Below, one piece after another: positions 46,279 to 54,996 of a DNA stretch of 64,000 bases (position 1 is its first letter; each line of letters opens with the position of its first letter). The DNA lies in contig NZ_JAHLOD010000001.1 of the NCBI RefSeq assembly GCF_018917145.1, positions 1 to 64,000 of the forward strand. Direction: 5' to 3'. The notes under the pieces are model-generated. The model was given only the letters and a program-made list of their open reading frames with translations. It did no database searches and was not told where the DNA came from. Source of the DNA: Clostridium bornimense. GTDB taxonomy: Bacteria > Bacillota > Clostridia > Clostridiales > Clostridiaceae. The position numbers were made by a program, and so were the translations under genes.

Positions 46279-47307
46279 TTAATATATTACAAACTTAGGA
46301 ACATATAATTCATTAAATAAATGAATACAATAATCATCACTCATACCACCTATGTAATCACAGACACCCTGATAAATACCCTCATTTTTTGCAATATTTC
46401 TATAAAACTCCGGTAACTTATCTGGATTTTTAATATAAAACATAAATACTTCTTCAAATACGAACTTAGCTTTTTCTCTTTCATTTTTAAGTATATTTCC
46501 TTTGTATACTTCCTTGAACATAAAACTTCTAAGTCCTGTTAATGCATAACCGACTTCTTTACTTTGTGTCACCTTTATATTGCCATCTTTTAAATTATCT
46601 ATAGTATTATATATTATGTCATGAACTAACTTGTTTATTCTATCAGAATTACTATGTCCTAAGATATTAATATATTCTTTGGGAAGATCTTCTTCCACTA
46701 TTAACCCTGCTCTTATTGAATCATCAATATCATGATTTACATAAGCTATCTTATCTGCATATTTTACTACTTGACCCTCTAATGTAAACGCTTCTTCACC
46801 ACTTTTGCCAAATCCTGAATGATGCAGTATACCATCCAATACTTCTTCAGTAAGGTTTAATCCAACGCCGTTTTTTTCTAGGTGTGTCAATACTCGTATA
46901 GAATTAATATTATGTTTAAATCCATTAGGCATCAATTCATTTAATACTTCTTCACCATTGTGAGCAAAAGCTACATGACCTATATCATGTCCTAATGCTA
47001 TAGCATCAACTAAATCATCATTAAGTCCTATACCCTTAGCAATAGTTCTTGCAATTTGGGCTACTTCTAGTGTATGAGTTAATCTCGTTCTATAATGATC
47101 TCCTGATGTCTTTATAAATACTTGTGTTTTATGCTTTAATCTCCTGAATGATTTTGTATGAACTATCCTATCTCTATCTCTCATAAAACAAGTACGAATA
47201 TCCTCTTCTTTTTCTTTAACTTTTCTTCCTCTAGTGTTTTTAGATAATACAGCATACTTATTTAATGTAAGTTCTTCTCTCTTCTCTATAGTTTCTCTTA
47301 TATTCAT
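46279..47307 (-). CDS. dgt: dGTPase-like HD-domain triphosphohydrolase
   Basis: A 342-residue HD-superfamily deoxynucleotide triphosphohydrolase that splits dNTPs to nucleoside plus triphosphate. HD motif residues are all present: 'RTRLTHTLEVAQIARTIA' (H), 'ALGHDIGHVAFAHNGEEVLN' (HD...H) and 'YADKIAYVNHDIDDSI' (D). This shorter type is normally found immediately before dnaG in clostridia, as here. GGAGGA precedes the ATG. A gap of 142 bases separates it from dnaG; I see no hairpin there. Confidence 0.93.
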   Translation of the reverse strand: MNIRETIEKREELTLNKYAVLSKNTRGRKVKEKEEDIRTCFMRDRDRIVHTKSFRRLKHKTQVFIKTSGDHYRTRLTHTLEVAQIARTIAKGIGLNDDLVDAIALGHDIGHVAFAHNGEEVLNELMPNGFKHNINSIRVLTHLEKNGVGLNLTEEVLDGILHHSGFGKSGEEAFTLEGQVVKYADKIAYVNHDIDDSIRAGLIVEEDLPKEYINILGHSNSDRINKLVHDIIYNTIDNLKDGNIKVTQSKEVGYALTGLRSFMFKEVYKGNILKNEREKAKFVFEEVFMFYIKNPDKLPEFYRNIAKNEGIYQGVCDYIGGMSDDYCIHLFNELYVPKFVIY

Positions 47308-47468
47308 ATAAATCCTCCTGATTAATATTACTTCTTTATAAAATTCTCATTTCCTCTTTTTACTTAATATTATTTTAAAAATTTCTATTCCATTTATTAA
47401 TATACTTCATGCATAAATATATTATTTCTTTAATATTCTTATACTATAACGATTAAGGAGATTTTTAT

Positions 47469-48512
47469 ATGTCTAACTCAACTTTATCTAACAAATTAAT
47501 TTATGATTTAATTTTAAAAGAATATAATATTAAAGCTAATTCTATTGAACTTGTAAAAGCTAAAGCTACTGCAAAAGATAGAATGGTATATAAAATAGAT
47601 ACAATATCCAAATCATATTGCCTAAAAAAAGTTTATTATGATGAGGAAACACTACTATTTATATATTCATCAATAATATGGTTAAATCTTCATAATATAT
47701 CATGTCCTATTCTTATTCCTACTACTAACAATGGACGATATTTTAAATATAATAATATGCTTTTCATATTAACACCATGGATTGAAGGTATAAGGTGTAA
47801 TTATGATATTCTAACTCATTTAGAAATTTCACTAAAAAATCTCGCTAATATGCATATTGCTGGAAAAAATTTTTCACCTATAAAAGGATCTAAGGTTTTA
47901 ACTGGATCTGATAGTTCATCTTTTTCATACTCAAAACATTTTGGTGACTTAAAAAAGTATATTGACATATGTAGCAATCAAAAAGATATCTTTTCAAAGA
48001 AAATTTTTGATTATAAAGACTATATTTTAAACACTGCATATATCAGCGTGTTATATTCAAAATTAATTGACACTAATGCTCTTCCTAAAACTTTATGTCA
48101 TAAAGATTATGTTAACAAAAATATAATTATTGATACTAATATGAACCCTTGGATTATTGATTTTGATAAATGTAGAATTGATTATAGAATCTCAGATCTC
48201 TGTTACTTTTTTAGACGTTTTTTAAGAAGAGAAAATACTAAATGGAACTTTTTTCTTTTCTCATATCTTTTAAATATATATGAGAAAATATCCCCTTTAA
48301 ATTTTAATGAACATATTTATCTTTTTTCATATCTAAGCTTTCCTCAAAAGCATTGGCGATTATGCAAAGACTTTTTAAATAGACCAACTCTATCTTATGA
48401 AGAGTACAATAATCTTTTGAATAAATATAATAACCAAAGTGAAAATCACATAAAATTTATATTTTCATATAAATTTTATATTTATAATCGTTTTAAAAAC
48501 GAAAGAAACTAG
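47469..48512 (+). CDS. CotS-family spore coat protein (aminoglycoside phosphotransferase fold)
   Basis: 347 residues with a kinase-like (APH/choline kinase) fold. The catalytic loop appears as LCHKDYVNKNIII (H-x-D...N) and the metal-binding DFD as WIIDFDKCRID; the N-terminal lobe has 'VYKIDTISKSYCLKKVYY', containing a candidate ATP lysine. This resembles CotS/CotI/YutH spore-coat-associated proteins, which in some species phosphorylate coat proteins (CotH-like role is distinct). AAGGAG lies 7 bases from the ATG. It is transcribed alone, opposite to its neighbours, and ended by a strong terminator; mother-cell expression is likely but no clear sigma-K/E promoter was recognised. Confidence 0.88.
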   Translation: MSNSTLSNKLIYDLILKEYNIKANSIELVKAKATAKDRMVYKIDTISKSYCLKKVYYDEETLLFIYSSIIWLNLHNISCPILIPTTNNGRYFKYNNMLFILTPWIEGIRCNYDILTHLEISLKNLANMHIAGKNFSPIKGSKVLTGSDSSSFSYSKHFGDLKKYIDICSNQKDIFSKKIFDYKDYILNTAYISVLYSKLIDTNALPKTLCHKDYVNKNIIIDTNMNPWIIDFDKCRIDYRISDLCYFFRRFLRRENTKWNFFLFSYLLNIYEKISPLNFNEHIYLFSYLSFPQKHWRLCKDFLNRPTLSYEEYNNLLNKYNNQSENHIKFIFSYKFYIYNRFKNERN

Positions 48513-48545
48513 TACTATAATTTTTATTTTTTCAACTTTATCAAA

Positions 48546-48595
48546 AAAGGAGGTGTCGCATTAACATAAAAAGTTGTTAGCGATACCTCCTTTTA
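48546..48595 (+). terminator. Terminator of the CotS-like gene
   Basis: AAAAGGAGGTGTCGC pairs with GCGATACCTCCTTTT, with a partly paired ATTAAC/GTTGTTA inner stem; T run at the 3' side. The TCGC/GCGATACC core links it to other terminators in the window. Confidence 0.88.
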
Positions 48596-48600
48596 TTAGA

Positions 48601-48868
48601 TCACAGGTTAGATGGCACAGGGCACAAGTAAGGTTATAGATATGTCGAGTGCGTATATAAAACTGTTATTCTTAAATGTTGTTTTTTATAAATCATAGAT
48701 TCATAGTCCAAGCTACATGAAGGTGCAACCTTCATTAGCCCCCCGTAATAGTTCTATATCACATATAAATATCTTAAGAAAACCACCTTACTCTATATAC
48801 AAAATTATCACACTTAAAATCTCAGAAATTCCCCAAAGGGAATTTCATCCATACCTGTGACTTGTGCC
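48601..48868. repeat. Hairpin-rich interval with imperfect inverted ends (possible small mobile element or RNA)
   Basis: No gene is seen here. Short complementary ends lie at the borders: CACAGGT (48602-48608) with ACCTGTG (48853-48859), and GGCACAAGT (48621-48629, preceded by a second GGCACAG) with ACTTGTGCC (48860-48868). Inside are two perfect hairpins: ATGAAGGT-GCA-ACCTTCAT (48717-48735) and GAAATTCCC-CAAA-GGGAATTTC (48825-48846). Base composition is less AT-biased than other spacers. This could be a MITE-like or palindrome-associated repeat, or a structured RNA downstream of ppdK; the sequence alone does not decide. The rest of 48513-48955 consists of the two flanking terminators. Confidence 0.4.
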
Positions 48869-48885
48869 TTGATATCCTATTTTAT

Positions 48886-48929
48886 AAAAAACTGCCGCAC
48901 TCTTAATCTCTAGCTTCTTTGTGCGACAG
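48886..48929 (-). terminator. Terminator of ppdK
   Basis: CTGCCGCAC (48892-48900) pairs with GTGCGACAG (48921-48929) with one G-T pair around a 20-base loop; the minus strand continues with TTTTTTAT. It begins about 26 bases after the ppdK stop codon. Confidence 0.8.
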
Positions 48930-48955
48930 CCTCCCTTTTCGTTCCCTTATATATA

Positions 48956-51586
48956 TTATCTAGGATTTTTAACTTGTGCTTGTGCAGCTGCAAGTCTTGC
49001 AACTGGAACTCTATATGGTGAACAAGATACATAATTTAATCCAACAGCATGACAGAATTCTACTGATGATGGATCACCGCCATGTTCTCCACAAATTCCA
49101 AGCTTAATATCTTTTCTTGTAGCTCTTCCTGCATCTGCTGCCATCTTAACTAACTTTCCTACACCATTTTGGTCAAGTTTTGAGAATGGATCAAATTCAT
49201 AAATCTTCTTCTCATAATAATCATTTAAGAACTTAGCAGCATCATCTCTTGAGAATCCAAAAGTCATTTGTGTTAAATCATTTGTTCCAAATGAGAAGAA
49301 TTCTGCTTCCCTTGCAATCTCATCAGCTGTTAAAGCCGCTCTTGGAATCTCAATCATTGTACCTACTTTATATTTCATATCTATTCCACTATCTTTAATA
49401 AGTTTATCAGCAACAGAAACTACAATATTTTTTACATATTTTAATTCTTTTACTTCTCCTACTAATGGAATCATTATCTCAGGTACAATATCATATCCTA
49501 ATCTCTTCTTAACATCTAAAGCTGCTTCTATAACTGCAGTTGTTTGCATTTCTGCAATTTCTGGATAAGAAACACTTAATCTACATCCTCTATGTCCCAT
49601 CATCGGATTGAATTCATGAAGTGAAGCAATTGTATTTTTTAATTCATTTAAATCTATATTCATTTCTTTTGCTAATGCTTCAATATCTTCATCTGCAGTT
49701 GGTAAAAATTCATGTAATGGTGGATCTAAGAATCTTATTGTAACAGCTTTTCCTTCCATAGCCTCATAAATTCCAATAAAGTCTTCTTTTTGCATTGGCA
49801 AAATTTTATCTAAAGCCTTTCTTCTTTGCTCTTCTGTCTTTGCTACAATCATTTCTCTAACTGCAGCTATTCTTTCTTCATGGAAGAACATATGCTCTGT
49901 TCTACATAATCCAATTCCTTCTGCACCAAATTTTACTGCTTGTTTAGCATCTCTTGGTGTATCAGCATTTGTTCTAACATTAAGCTTTCTTATAGAATCT
50001 GCCCATTCCATAAATGTTCCAAAGTACCCTGTTATCTCTGGAGTAGCTGTTTTAATAGCCTTTCCATATACATTACCTGTAGAACCATCTATAGAAATAT
50101 AATCTCCCTCTTTATAAATATTGTTTCCAGCTTTAAAATACTTTTCCTCTTCATTTACTTCAAGTTCTCCACAACCAGCTACACAACATGTTCCCATTCC
50201 TCTTGCAACAACTGCAGCATGAGATGTCATTCCTCCTCTAACTGTAAGAATACCTTCTGAAACAACCATTCCTTCAATATCTTCTGGTGATGTTTCTAAA
50301 CGTACAAGTACTACCTTTTCTCCTCTATCAGCTGCAAACTTTGCATCTTCTGCAGTAAAGTAAACTTTTCCACACCCTGCTCCTGGTGATGCTGGAAGTC
50401 CTTTTGCTATAACTGTACTCTTTTTTAATTCATCTGTATCAAAAGTTGGATGAAGTAATGAATCTAATTGTTTTGGTTCAACTTTTAATATAGCTTCCTC
50501 TTTACTTAATAAACCTTCATCTACTAAATCTACGGCAATCTTTAAAGCAGCTTGTGCTGTTCTCTTTCCATTTCTAGTTTGTAAGAAATATAATTTACCC
50601 TGTTCAATAGTAAACTCCATATCTTGCATATCTCTATAATGATTTTCTAGTCTATGTGCTATATCCATAAACTCTTTATAGCATTGTGGAAGATCCTCTT
50701 CGAGTTTAGATATAGGTTGGGGAGTTCTTATTCCTGCAACAACATCTTCCCCTTGAGCATTAATTAAGTACTCACCATATATTTTATTATTTCCTGTAGC
50801 TGGATCCCTAGTGAATGCTACACCAGTTCCTGAATTGTCTCCCATGTTTCCAAAAACCATAGATTGAACATTTACAGCAGTTCCCCAATCAGATGGAATA
50901 TCATTAAGTCTTCTATATACTATAGCTCTTGGATTTTCCCATGATCTAAATACTGCTTCTACCGCAGCTATTAATTGATCAAATGGATTATCTGGAAAAT
51001 CTTTTCCCATCTCTCTTTTATAGATATCTTTATATCTAATTACAACTTCTTTTAAGTCATCAGCAGTAAGTTCTGTATCAAACTTTACTCCCTTTTCAGC
51101 TTTAATATCATCTAATACGTTTTCAAAATATCTTTTCTCAATCCCCATAGCAACGTCAGAAAACATTTGAATAAATCTTCTGTATGAATCATAAGCAAAT
51201 CTTTCATTACCTGTTAAATTTGAAAGCCCTATAGTAGCATCATCATTAAGTCCCAAATTTAAAATAGTATCCATCATACCTGGCATAGATACTCTAGCAC
51301 CACTTCTTACTGAAAGTAATAACGGATTTTCTGTTGACCCAAATGTTTTACCTGTTATTACTTCCAAATTTCTTATAGCTTCTTTCATCTCGTTTTTAAC
51401 AGATTCTGATATTAATTTACCATCATCATAAAACTTTGTACATGCCTCTGTAGTAACTGTAAATCCTTGAGGCACCGGTATTCCCAAATTTGTCATTTCT
51501 GCTAAGTTTGCACCTTTTCCCCCTAAAAGGTTTCTCATTGAAGCATTACCTTCCTTAAAAAGGTATACATACTTATTATTAACCAT
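48956..51586 (-). CDS. ppdK: Pyruvate, phosphate dikinase
   Basis: Interconverts pyruvate + ATP + Pi and phosphoenolpyruvate + AMP + PPi; in clostridia it works in glycolysis or in PEP supply. The 876 residues hold the N-terminal ATP-grasp nucleotide domain (GGKGANLAEM; SVRSGARVSMPGMMDTILNLG), the swivelling phosphohistidine domain (GGMTSHAAVVARGMG, with the catalytic His) and the C-terminal PEP/pyruvate barrel with the catalytic Cys in GICGEHGGDPSSVEF. AAAGGGG is 10-11 bases from the ATG. The adjacent upstream gene is a CcpN-type regulator, which commonly controls ppdK; the bifunctional PPDK kinase/phosphorylase (YqfL-like) that often accompanies it is not in this window. Confidence 0.97.
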   Translation of the reverse strand: MVNNKYVYLFKEGNASMRNLLGGKGANLAEMTNLGIPVPQGFTVTTEACTKFYDDGKLISESVKNEMKEAIRNLEVITGKTFGSTENPLLLSVRSGARVSMPGMMDTILNLGLNDDATIGLSNLTGNERFAYDSYRRFIQMFSDVAMGIEKRYFENVLDDIKAEKGVKFDTELTADDLKEVVIRYKDIYKREMGKDFPDNPFDQLIAAVEAVFRSWENPRAIVYRRLNDIPSDWGTAVNVQSMVFGNMGDNSGTGVAFTRDPATGNNKIYGEYLINAQGEDVVAGIRTPQPISKLEEDLPQCYKEFMDIAHRLENHYRDMQDMEFTIEQGKLYFLQTRNGKRTAQAALKIAVDLVDEGLLSKEEAILKVEPKQLDSLLHPTFDTDELKKSTVIAKGLPASPGAGCGKVYFTAEDAKFAADRGEKVVLVRLETSPEDIEGMVVSEGILTVRGGMTSHAAVVARGMGTCCVAGCGELEVNEEEKYFKAGNNIYKEGDYISIDGSTGNVYGKAIKTATPEITGYFGTFMEWADSIRKLNVRTNADTPRDAKQAVKFGAEGIGLCRTEHMFFHEERIAAVREMIVAKTEEQRRKALDKILPMQKEDFIGIYEAMEGKAVTIRFLDPPLHEFLPTADEDIEALAKEMNIDLNELKNTIASLHEFNPMMGHRGCRLSVSYPEIAEMQTTAVIEAALDVKKRLGYDIVPEIMIPLVGEVKELKYVKNIVVSVADKLIKDSGIDMKYKVGTMIEIPRAALTADEIAREAEFFSFGTNDLTQMTFGFSRDDAAKFLNDYYEKKIYEFDPFSKLDQNGVGKLVKMAADAGRATRKDIKLGICGEHGGDPSSVEFCHAVGLNYVSCSPYRVPVARLAAAQAQVKNPR

Positions 51587-51649
51587 ATAACAACATCCCC
51601 TTTGTCATATTAATATATATCTAACGGGATTTTCCCGATAGTATCATTA

Positions 51650-52288
51650 CTATTTAGATGCTGCTTCAACAAATAACTTAGTTATATTAGTCTTCGAAAC
51701 TTTTCCCACTACCTTATAGCTTTCCTTTGCATCTTTTATTTCCTTTCTTACAACCGGAAGACAGTCAACCTCGTGATCTATAATTTTCTTAGCAGCTGAA
51801 ATAACTGTATCATCTTCCTCTACAAAAACTATATTAGGCATTCTTGTCATAATAATTCCCACTGGAACTTTATGCATGTCACTACCTCCTATAGCTGTTT
51901 TTAGAAAGTCCTTTCTTGATGCTGCACCAACTAAAAATCCATCATTCTCAATAAATAAGGTACCGCTATCATTAAGAAATAATTCTAACACTGCATCATA
52001 CACCATAGTATTTTCCCCTACTACTACAGCTTTAGACATTATATCTTTTACCTTTGTGGTAAGAGTATTTTCTCCAATTGAAATATTATTTTCTTTATTA
52101 GAAAAAATATATCCTACTTTCGGCTTAGCATCAAGCATACCACTCATTGTAAGTATTGAAAGATCTGCTCTCAATGCCGCCCTGGTAAGATTCAACTTCT
52201 CCGCTATTTTTTCACTAGTTATAGGTTGAAACTCTTTAACCAATCTCACTATTTCTTCTTGTCTACTTGTAAATTTAATTGTAGTCAC
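51650..52288 (-). CDS. ccpN: CcpN-family transcriptional regulator (HTH + two CBS domains)
   Basis: 212 residues: an N-terminal helix-turn-helix (SEKIAEKLNLTRAALRADLSILTMSGMLDAKPKVGY) followed by a pair of CBS domains (VKDIMSKAVVVGENTMVYDAV; GIIMTRMPNIVFVEEDDTVISAA), the layout of Bacillus CcpN, which represses gluconeogenic genes and senses adenylates. I place the start at the GTG at 52288: MTTIKFTSRQEEIV then lines up with the known N-terminus, and the extended -10 promoter at 52313-52321 would put the transcription start close to or at the alternative ATG (52306), leaving that ATG no leader. It lies 63 bases before ppdK on the same strand and probably regulates it. Confidence 0.9.
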   Translation of the reverse strand: MTTIKFTSRQEEIVRLVKEFQPITSEKIAEKLNLTRAALRADLSILTMSGMLDAKPKVGYIFSNKENNISIGENTLTTKVKDIMSKAVVVGENTMVYDAVLELFLNDSGTLFIENDGFLVGAASRKDFLKTAIGGSDMHKVPVGIIMTRMPNIVFVEEDDTVISAAKKIIDHEVDCLPVVRKEIKDAKESYKVVGKVSKTNITKLFVEAASK

Positions 52289-52312
52289 CTTCCTTCTTGC
52301 GACCATATTTGT

Positions 52313-52321
52313 ATTATATCA
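52313..52321 (-). promoter_or_regulatory. Extended -10 promoter of ccpN
   Basis: On the minus strand TG-A-TATAAT: the TG lies at 52321-52320 and the TATAAT at 52318-52313. No good -35 box is seen 16-18 bases upstream, as is common for extended -10 promoters. The expected start point lies about 25 bases before the GTG start codon chosen for ccpN less the -10 spacing, so the leader is short. Confidence 0.55.
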
Positions 52322-52483
52322 CTATAATTGTATAATTAGTATAGCACTTACAGGTATAAAAGTCTAACTGTAAGAAATTACCATAACCTACTTTATTTAT
52401 GCTCTTTATATCTCTATTTTTCTTATTATTTCAATTTTTGTATATTTATTCCTGCCATATTGTTACTCCATATCAAAATAAAG

Positions 52484-52517
52484 AAATCACTATCTTTATT
52501 CTCAGAGATAGTGATTT
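52484..52517 (-). terminator. Terminator after the zinc-ribbon protein gene
   Basis: AAATCACTATCT (52484-52495) pairs with AGATAGTGATTT (52506-52517), a perfect 12-bp stem with a 10-base loop. It lies 8 bases past the stop codon of the gene at 52525-52881 and is followed on the minus strand by CTTTATTTTG. Confidence 0.82.
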
Positions 52518-52524
52518 TAAAATA

Positions 52525-52881
52525 TTATTTCTTTACAAAAGTTACTAAATTTCCGCAATTAGGACAATCAAACTTTTCTTCACTTTCATAAATTTCCTTA
52601 TCTATATATAGAGATTCCTTGCAACTATTGCAACTAACTTGAATAAATTCTTCTTCGTCAAAATTATCAATTTCTAATTCATCATCTTCTACTGAAAGTA
52701 CTGATTCTACTTCTCTTAGATCCTCTTCTATAGTATCAATATACTCTCTTAACAAATGATTTTCGTTGCTAAGATTTTCTATTTCACCTTGCAAATCTTT
52801 TATTATATCTATAAATAATTTAACTTCACAAGACTTATTTTCAAGATTTTCAAGAGTAGATATTTTTTCATTAATATTCAT
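52525..52881 (-). CDS. CD1247-type protein: coiled coil plus C-terminal zinc ribbon
   Basis: 118 residues. The first 60 residues form a predicted coiled coil (DLQGEIENLSNENHLLREYIDTIEEDLREVE), an acidic linker follows, and the end is a zinc ribbon with Cys84-x-x-Cys87 and Cys106-x-x-Cys109. This matches the clostridial family annotated as 'CD1247 N-terminal domain-containing protein'; function is unknown. It lies 24 bases after efp on the same strand and likely shares its transcript, ended by the hairpin at 52484-52517. Confidence 0.85.
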   Translation of the reverse strand: MNINEKISTLENLENKSCEVKLFIDIIKDLQGEIENLSNENHLLREYIDTIEEDLREVESVLSVEDDELEIDNFDEEEFIQVSCNSCKESLYIDKEIYESEEKFDCPNCGNLVTFVKK

Positions 52882-52905
52882 ATACTCTTCCTCTCTTAAG
52901 GAAAA

Positions 52906-53463
52906 TTAAACTCTTTCCATGTATTCTCCAGTTCTTGTATCAACTCTTATCATGTCACCTTCGTTTACGAATAATGGAACACCAATTTCAGCACCTGTTT
53001 CTAATGTTGCTGGTTTATTTACATTAGTAGTTGTATTTCCTTTTACTCCTGGTTCAGTACTTACAACTTGTAATTCAACAAAGTTTGGTGCTTCAACTGA
53101 AAAAGCTTCACCTTTATAGAACTTAATTATAGCAAACATATTTTCTTTTAAGAACTTAATAGCATTTTCAACTTGATCAAAGTTTAATGGAATTTGTTCA
53201 TATGTTTCTCCATCCATGAAGTAATATAATTCTCCATCAGAATAAAGATATTGCATCTCTTTTCTTTCGATTACTGCTTCTTGGAATTTAGCTGTTGGGT
53301 TAAAAGTAGTTTCTGTAACCCCACCATTTATAACGTTTCTAAGCTTAGTTCTAACGAATGCAGCTCCTTTTCCTGGCTTAACATGTAAAAAGTCTATAAC
53401 TGTATACACTTGTCCATCTAGTTCAAACGTAGTACCTTTTCTTAAATCTCCTGCTGATATCAT
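52906..53463 (-). CDS. efp: Translation elongation factor P
   Basis: Relieves ribosome stalling at proline stretches. 185 residues, three beta-barrel domains: KOW-like domain I with the modified-lysine loop '[17 protein letters not shown]' (Lys31 at the tip), domain II, and the C-terminal OB domain ending in [20 protein letters not shown] lies 7 bases before the ATG. No gene for the lysine modification is adjacent. The position next to a comG/type IV pilus operon is also seen in related genomes in my knowledge. Confidence 0.98.
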   Translation of the reverse strand: MISAGDLRKGTTFELDGQVYTVIDFLHVKPGKGAAFVRTKLRNVINGGVTETTFNPTAKFQEAVIERKEMQYLYSDGELYYFMDGETYEQIPLNFDQVENAIKFLKENMFAIIKFYKGEAFSVEAPNFVELQVVSTEPGVKGNTTTNVNKPATLETGAEIGVPLFVNEGDMIRVDTRTGEYMERV

Positions 53464-53615
53464 TAATATCCCTCCAAAATGATTTTCATTATTATTATAA
53501 CCTATTTAGTTAACCTAATACTATATTTTTAATATTTATTCTTAAATTATAGTATACATACATAAACAACAATGATATTTTATCAAAACTTATGATTATT
53601 TGCAAATTAAATACA

Positions 53616-53747
53616 CTAATCTTTGATGTACTGATACTCTATATTCTTTTCTGTGTAAATAATCGTTTGTCTTTCTTTTATTAATATATTGGCTATCATA
53701 AACTCTAACATTATCATTACACTCATAATAATTACTATCCATATCAT
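53616..53747 (-). CDS. Small membrane protein, last gene of the pilus operon (43 aa)
   Basis: This frame is short and easily missed. Its ATG (53747-53745) overlaps the TGA of the preceding gene as ATGA, the usual sign of translational coupling, and GAGG lies 7 bases upstream. The product is one hydrophobic helix (MIWIVIIMSVMIMLEFMIA) followed by a polar tail ending in YQYIKD. The position at the end of a comG-like operon would fit a ComGG-type minor component, but it is too short to assign by sequence. Confidence 0.6.
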   Translation of the reverse strand: MIWIVIIMSVMIMLEFMIANILIKERQTIIYTEKNIEYQYIKD

Positions 53748-54211
53748 AATAAAGCCTCTTTTTTTATCTTTATACAACAAAAATTTTCCTCCCCACTTTT
53801 TGATTTCAAATATATGTATAATAATTTTTCAGAAGGTTCATAGTTAAATTTACATTGATCTATATACCTACTCATAAGAACATAATGTTTATCATCATTA
53901 TTTACTATATATCTTAATCCTTTATCGCCTTTATTTATTATGTACCTTTTTTTATTATGAAAATAACTTATACTATCATCTTCAATTTTAAGTTGTGTTA
54001 TTTCTTCTGATAACATGTGTGTTATTTGATCTGTAACACAACTTATATCTATATATTTTCTATTTTCATCAATTTTATTTATATACCTATTTTTTATATT
54101 ATACATATACCTTAATGTAAATATCATGATTAATACATTAATCATAAGTAGAATTAGCAAATTAATTAAAATCGAACCCCTCTGTCTATTTTTTAATTTT
54201 ATATACTTCAT
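53744..54211 (-). CDS. ComGF-like / pilus-operon membrane protein (155 aa)
   Basis: A single N-terminal helix (GSILINLLILLMINVLIMIFTLRYMY, about residues 12-37) follows a basic start; the rest is a soluble domain of about 115 residues with 'ISYFHNKKRYIINKGDKGLRYIVNN', similar in pattern to ComGF. It lacks the Phe/Glu signature of a processed prepilin. The ATG at 54211 follows AAGGTGG; the GTG two codons upstream is part of that site. It overlaps the preceding prepilin gene by 26 bases. Confidence 0.72.
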   Translation of the reverse strand: MKYIKLKNRQRGSILINLLILLMINVLIMIFTLRYMYNIKNRYINKIDENRKYIDISCVTDQITHMLSEEITQLKIEDDSISYFHNKKRYIINKGDKGLRYIVNNDDKHYVLMSRYIDQCKFNYEPSEKLLYIYLKSKSGEENFCCIKIKKEALL

Positions 54212-54560
54212 ACCCACCTTCTACTCTTTCATATAATGTAATACTTATATTTTCATTACTTTTATATATATCAACATACTTATCTTTCTTTTTACCACAT
54301 AGATCATTAAGCTTATTACTTTTTAGTTTTTTAAATTTTAAATTTTCCTCTGGAATTATTATATGATAATCTTTTTTATTATCTGCTATTGTCTTTTCTC
54401 TAATTACGTTTAATAACCTCATATTATGTTTAATTCTTTTGTTAGACATTTCTACCTTAGTATTTTTCTCAATAACTTTCATTACAATTACAGACATATA
54501 TAGAAAAATAGCTATAGATAGTAATAGTTCTATCATTATAACGCCTTTTTTTCTATTCAT
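54186..54560 (-). CDS. Prepilin-like protein (124 aa)
   Basis: The N-terminus MNRKKG-VIMIELLLSIAIFLYMSVIVM is a type III (prepilin) signal: Gly6 before the cut, a Glu at mature position 5 and a hydrophobic helix. The first mature residue would be Val rather than Phe. The rest is a small soluble domain with a cluster of lysines and CGKKKDKYVDIY. It overlaps the neighbouring genes on both sides (8 and 26 bases). Likely a minor pseudopilin of the ComG type. Confidence 0.8.
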   Translation of the reverse strand: MNRKKGVIMIELLLSIAIFLYMSVIVMKVIEKNTKVEMSNKRIKHNMRLLNVIREKTIADNKKDYHIIIPEENLKFKKLKSNKLNDLCGKKKDKYVDIYKSNENISITLYERVEGGYEVYKIKK

Positions 54561-54996
54561 AAAAAATATTGCTCACTCCTACCCTAATTGAAACATCATA
54601 TTTCCTATCATACTTATCTTTAAACCTAACTTTTATTGATGTGTTTATATTTCCATCTTTCCCTAAGTTTATTTTTTGTTTATTTACCGTAGTGTCATCT
54701 ATAAAAGTAAACTCACCTTTTAGGTTATAGTGATCTATTTCTTCTTTACCAATTGTATAAATCATCTTATTGTTTGTAGGCTGAATAACTATAATTCCTT
54801 CTTCACCTCTCCTTTTTGATATTTCTTTTCCTCTAAAAATGAAATTACCAATTTCATTTTTTATCATTTCTCCTCTATATAATGTTGCTTTTCTCTTATA
54901 GACCTTTATAAATGAACCTAAAGGAATAATTAAGGAAACAACAATAGATAACCCTAATATTACTTCTATTAGAGTAAAACCTTTTCTAATCTCCAC
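54553..54996 (-). CDS. Prepilin (type IV pilin-like, 147 aa)
   Basis: A classical prepilin start: MEIRKG-FTLIEVILGLSIVVSLIIPLGSF, with Gly before the cleavage point, N-terminal Phe and Glu5. The C-terminal domain is beta-rich (GEFTFIDDTTV; IKVRFKDKYDRKYDVSIRVG). The start codon is GTG. It overlaps the previous prepilin gene by 11 bases. Confidence 0.88.
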   Translation of the reverse strand: MEIRKGFTLIEVILGLSIVVSLIIPLGSFIKVYKRKATLYRGEMIKNEIGNFIFRGKEISKRRGEEGIIVIQPTNNKMIYTIGKEEIDHYNLKGEFTFIDDTTVNKQKINLGKDGNINTSIKVRFKDKYDRKYDVSIRVGVSNIFYE

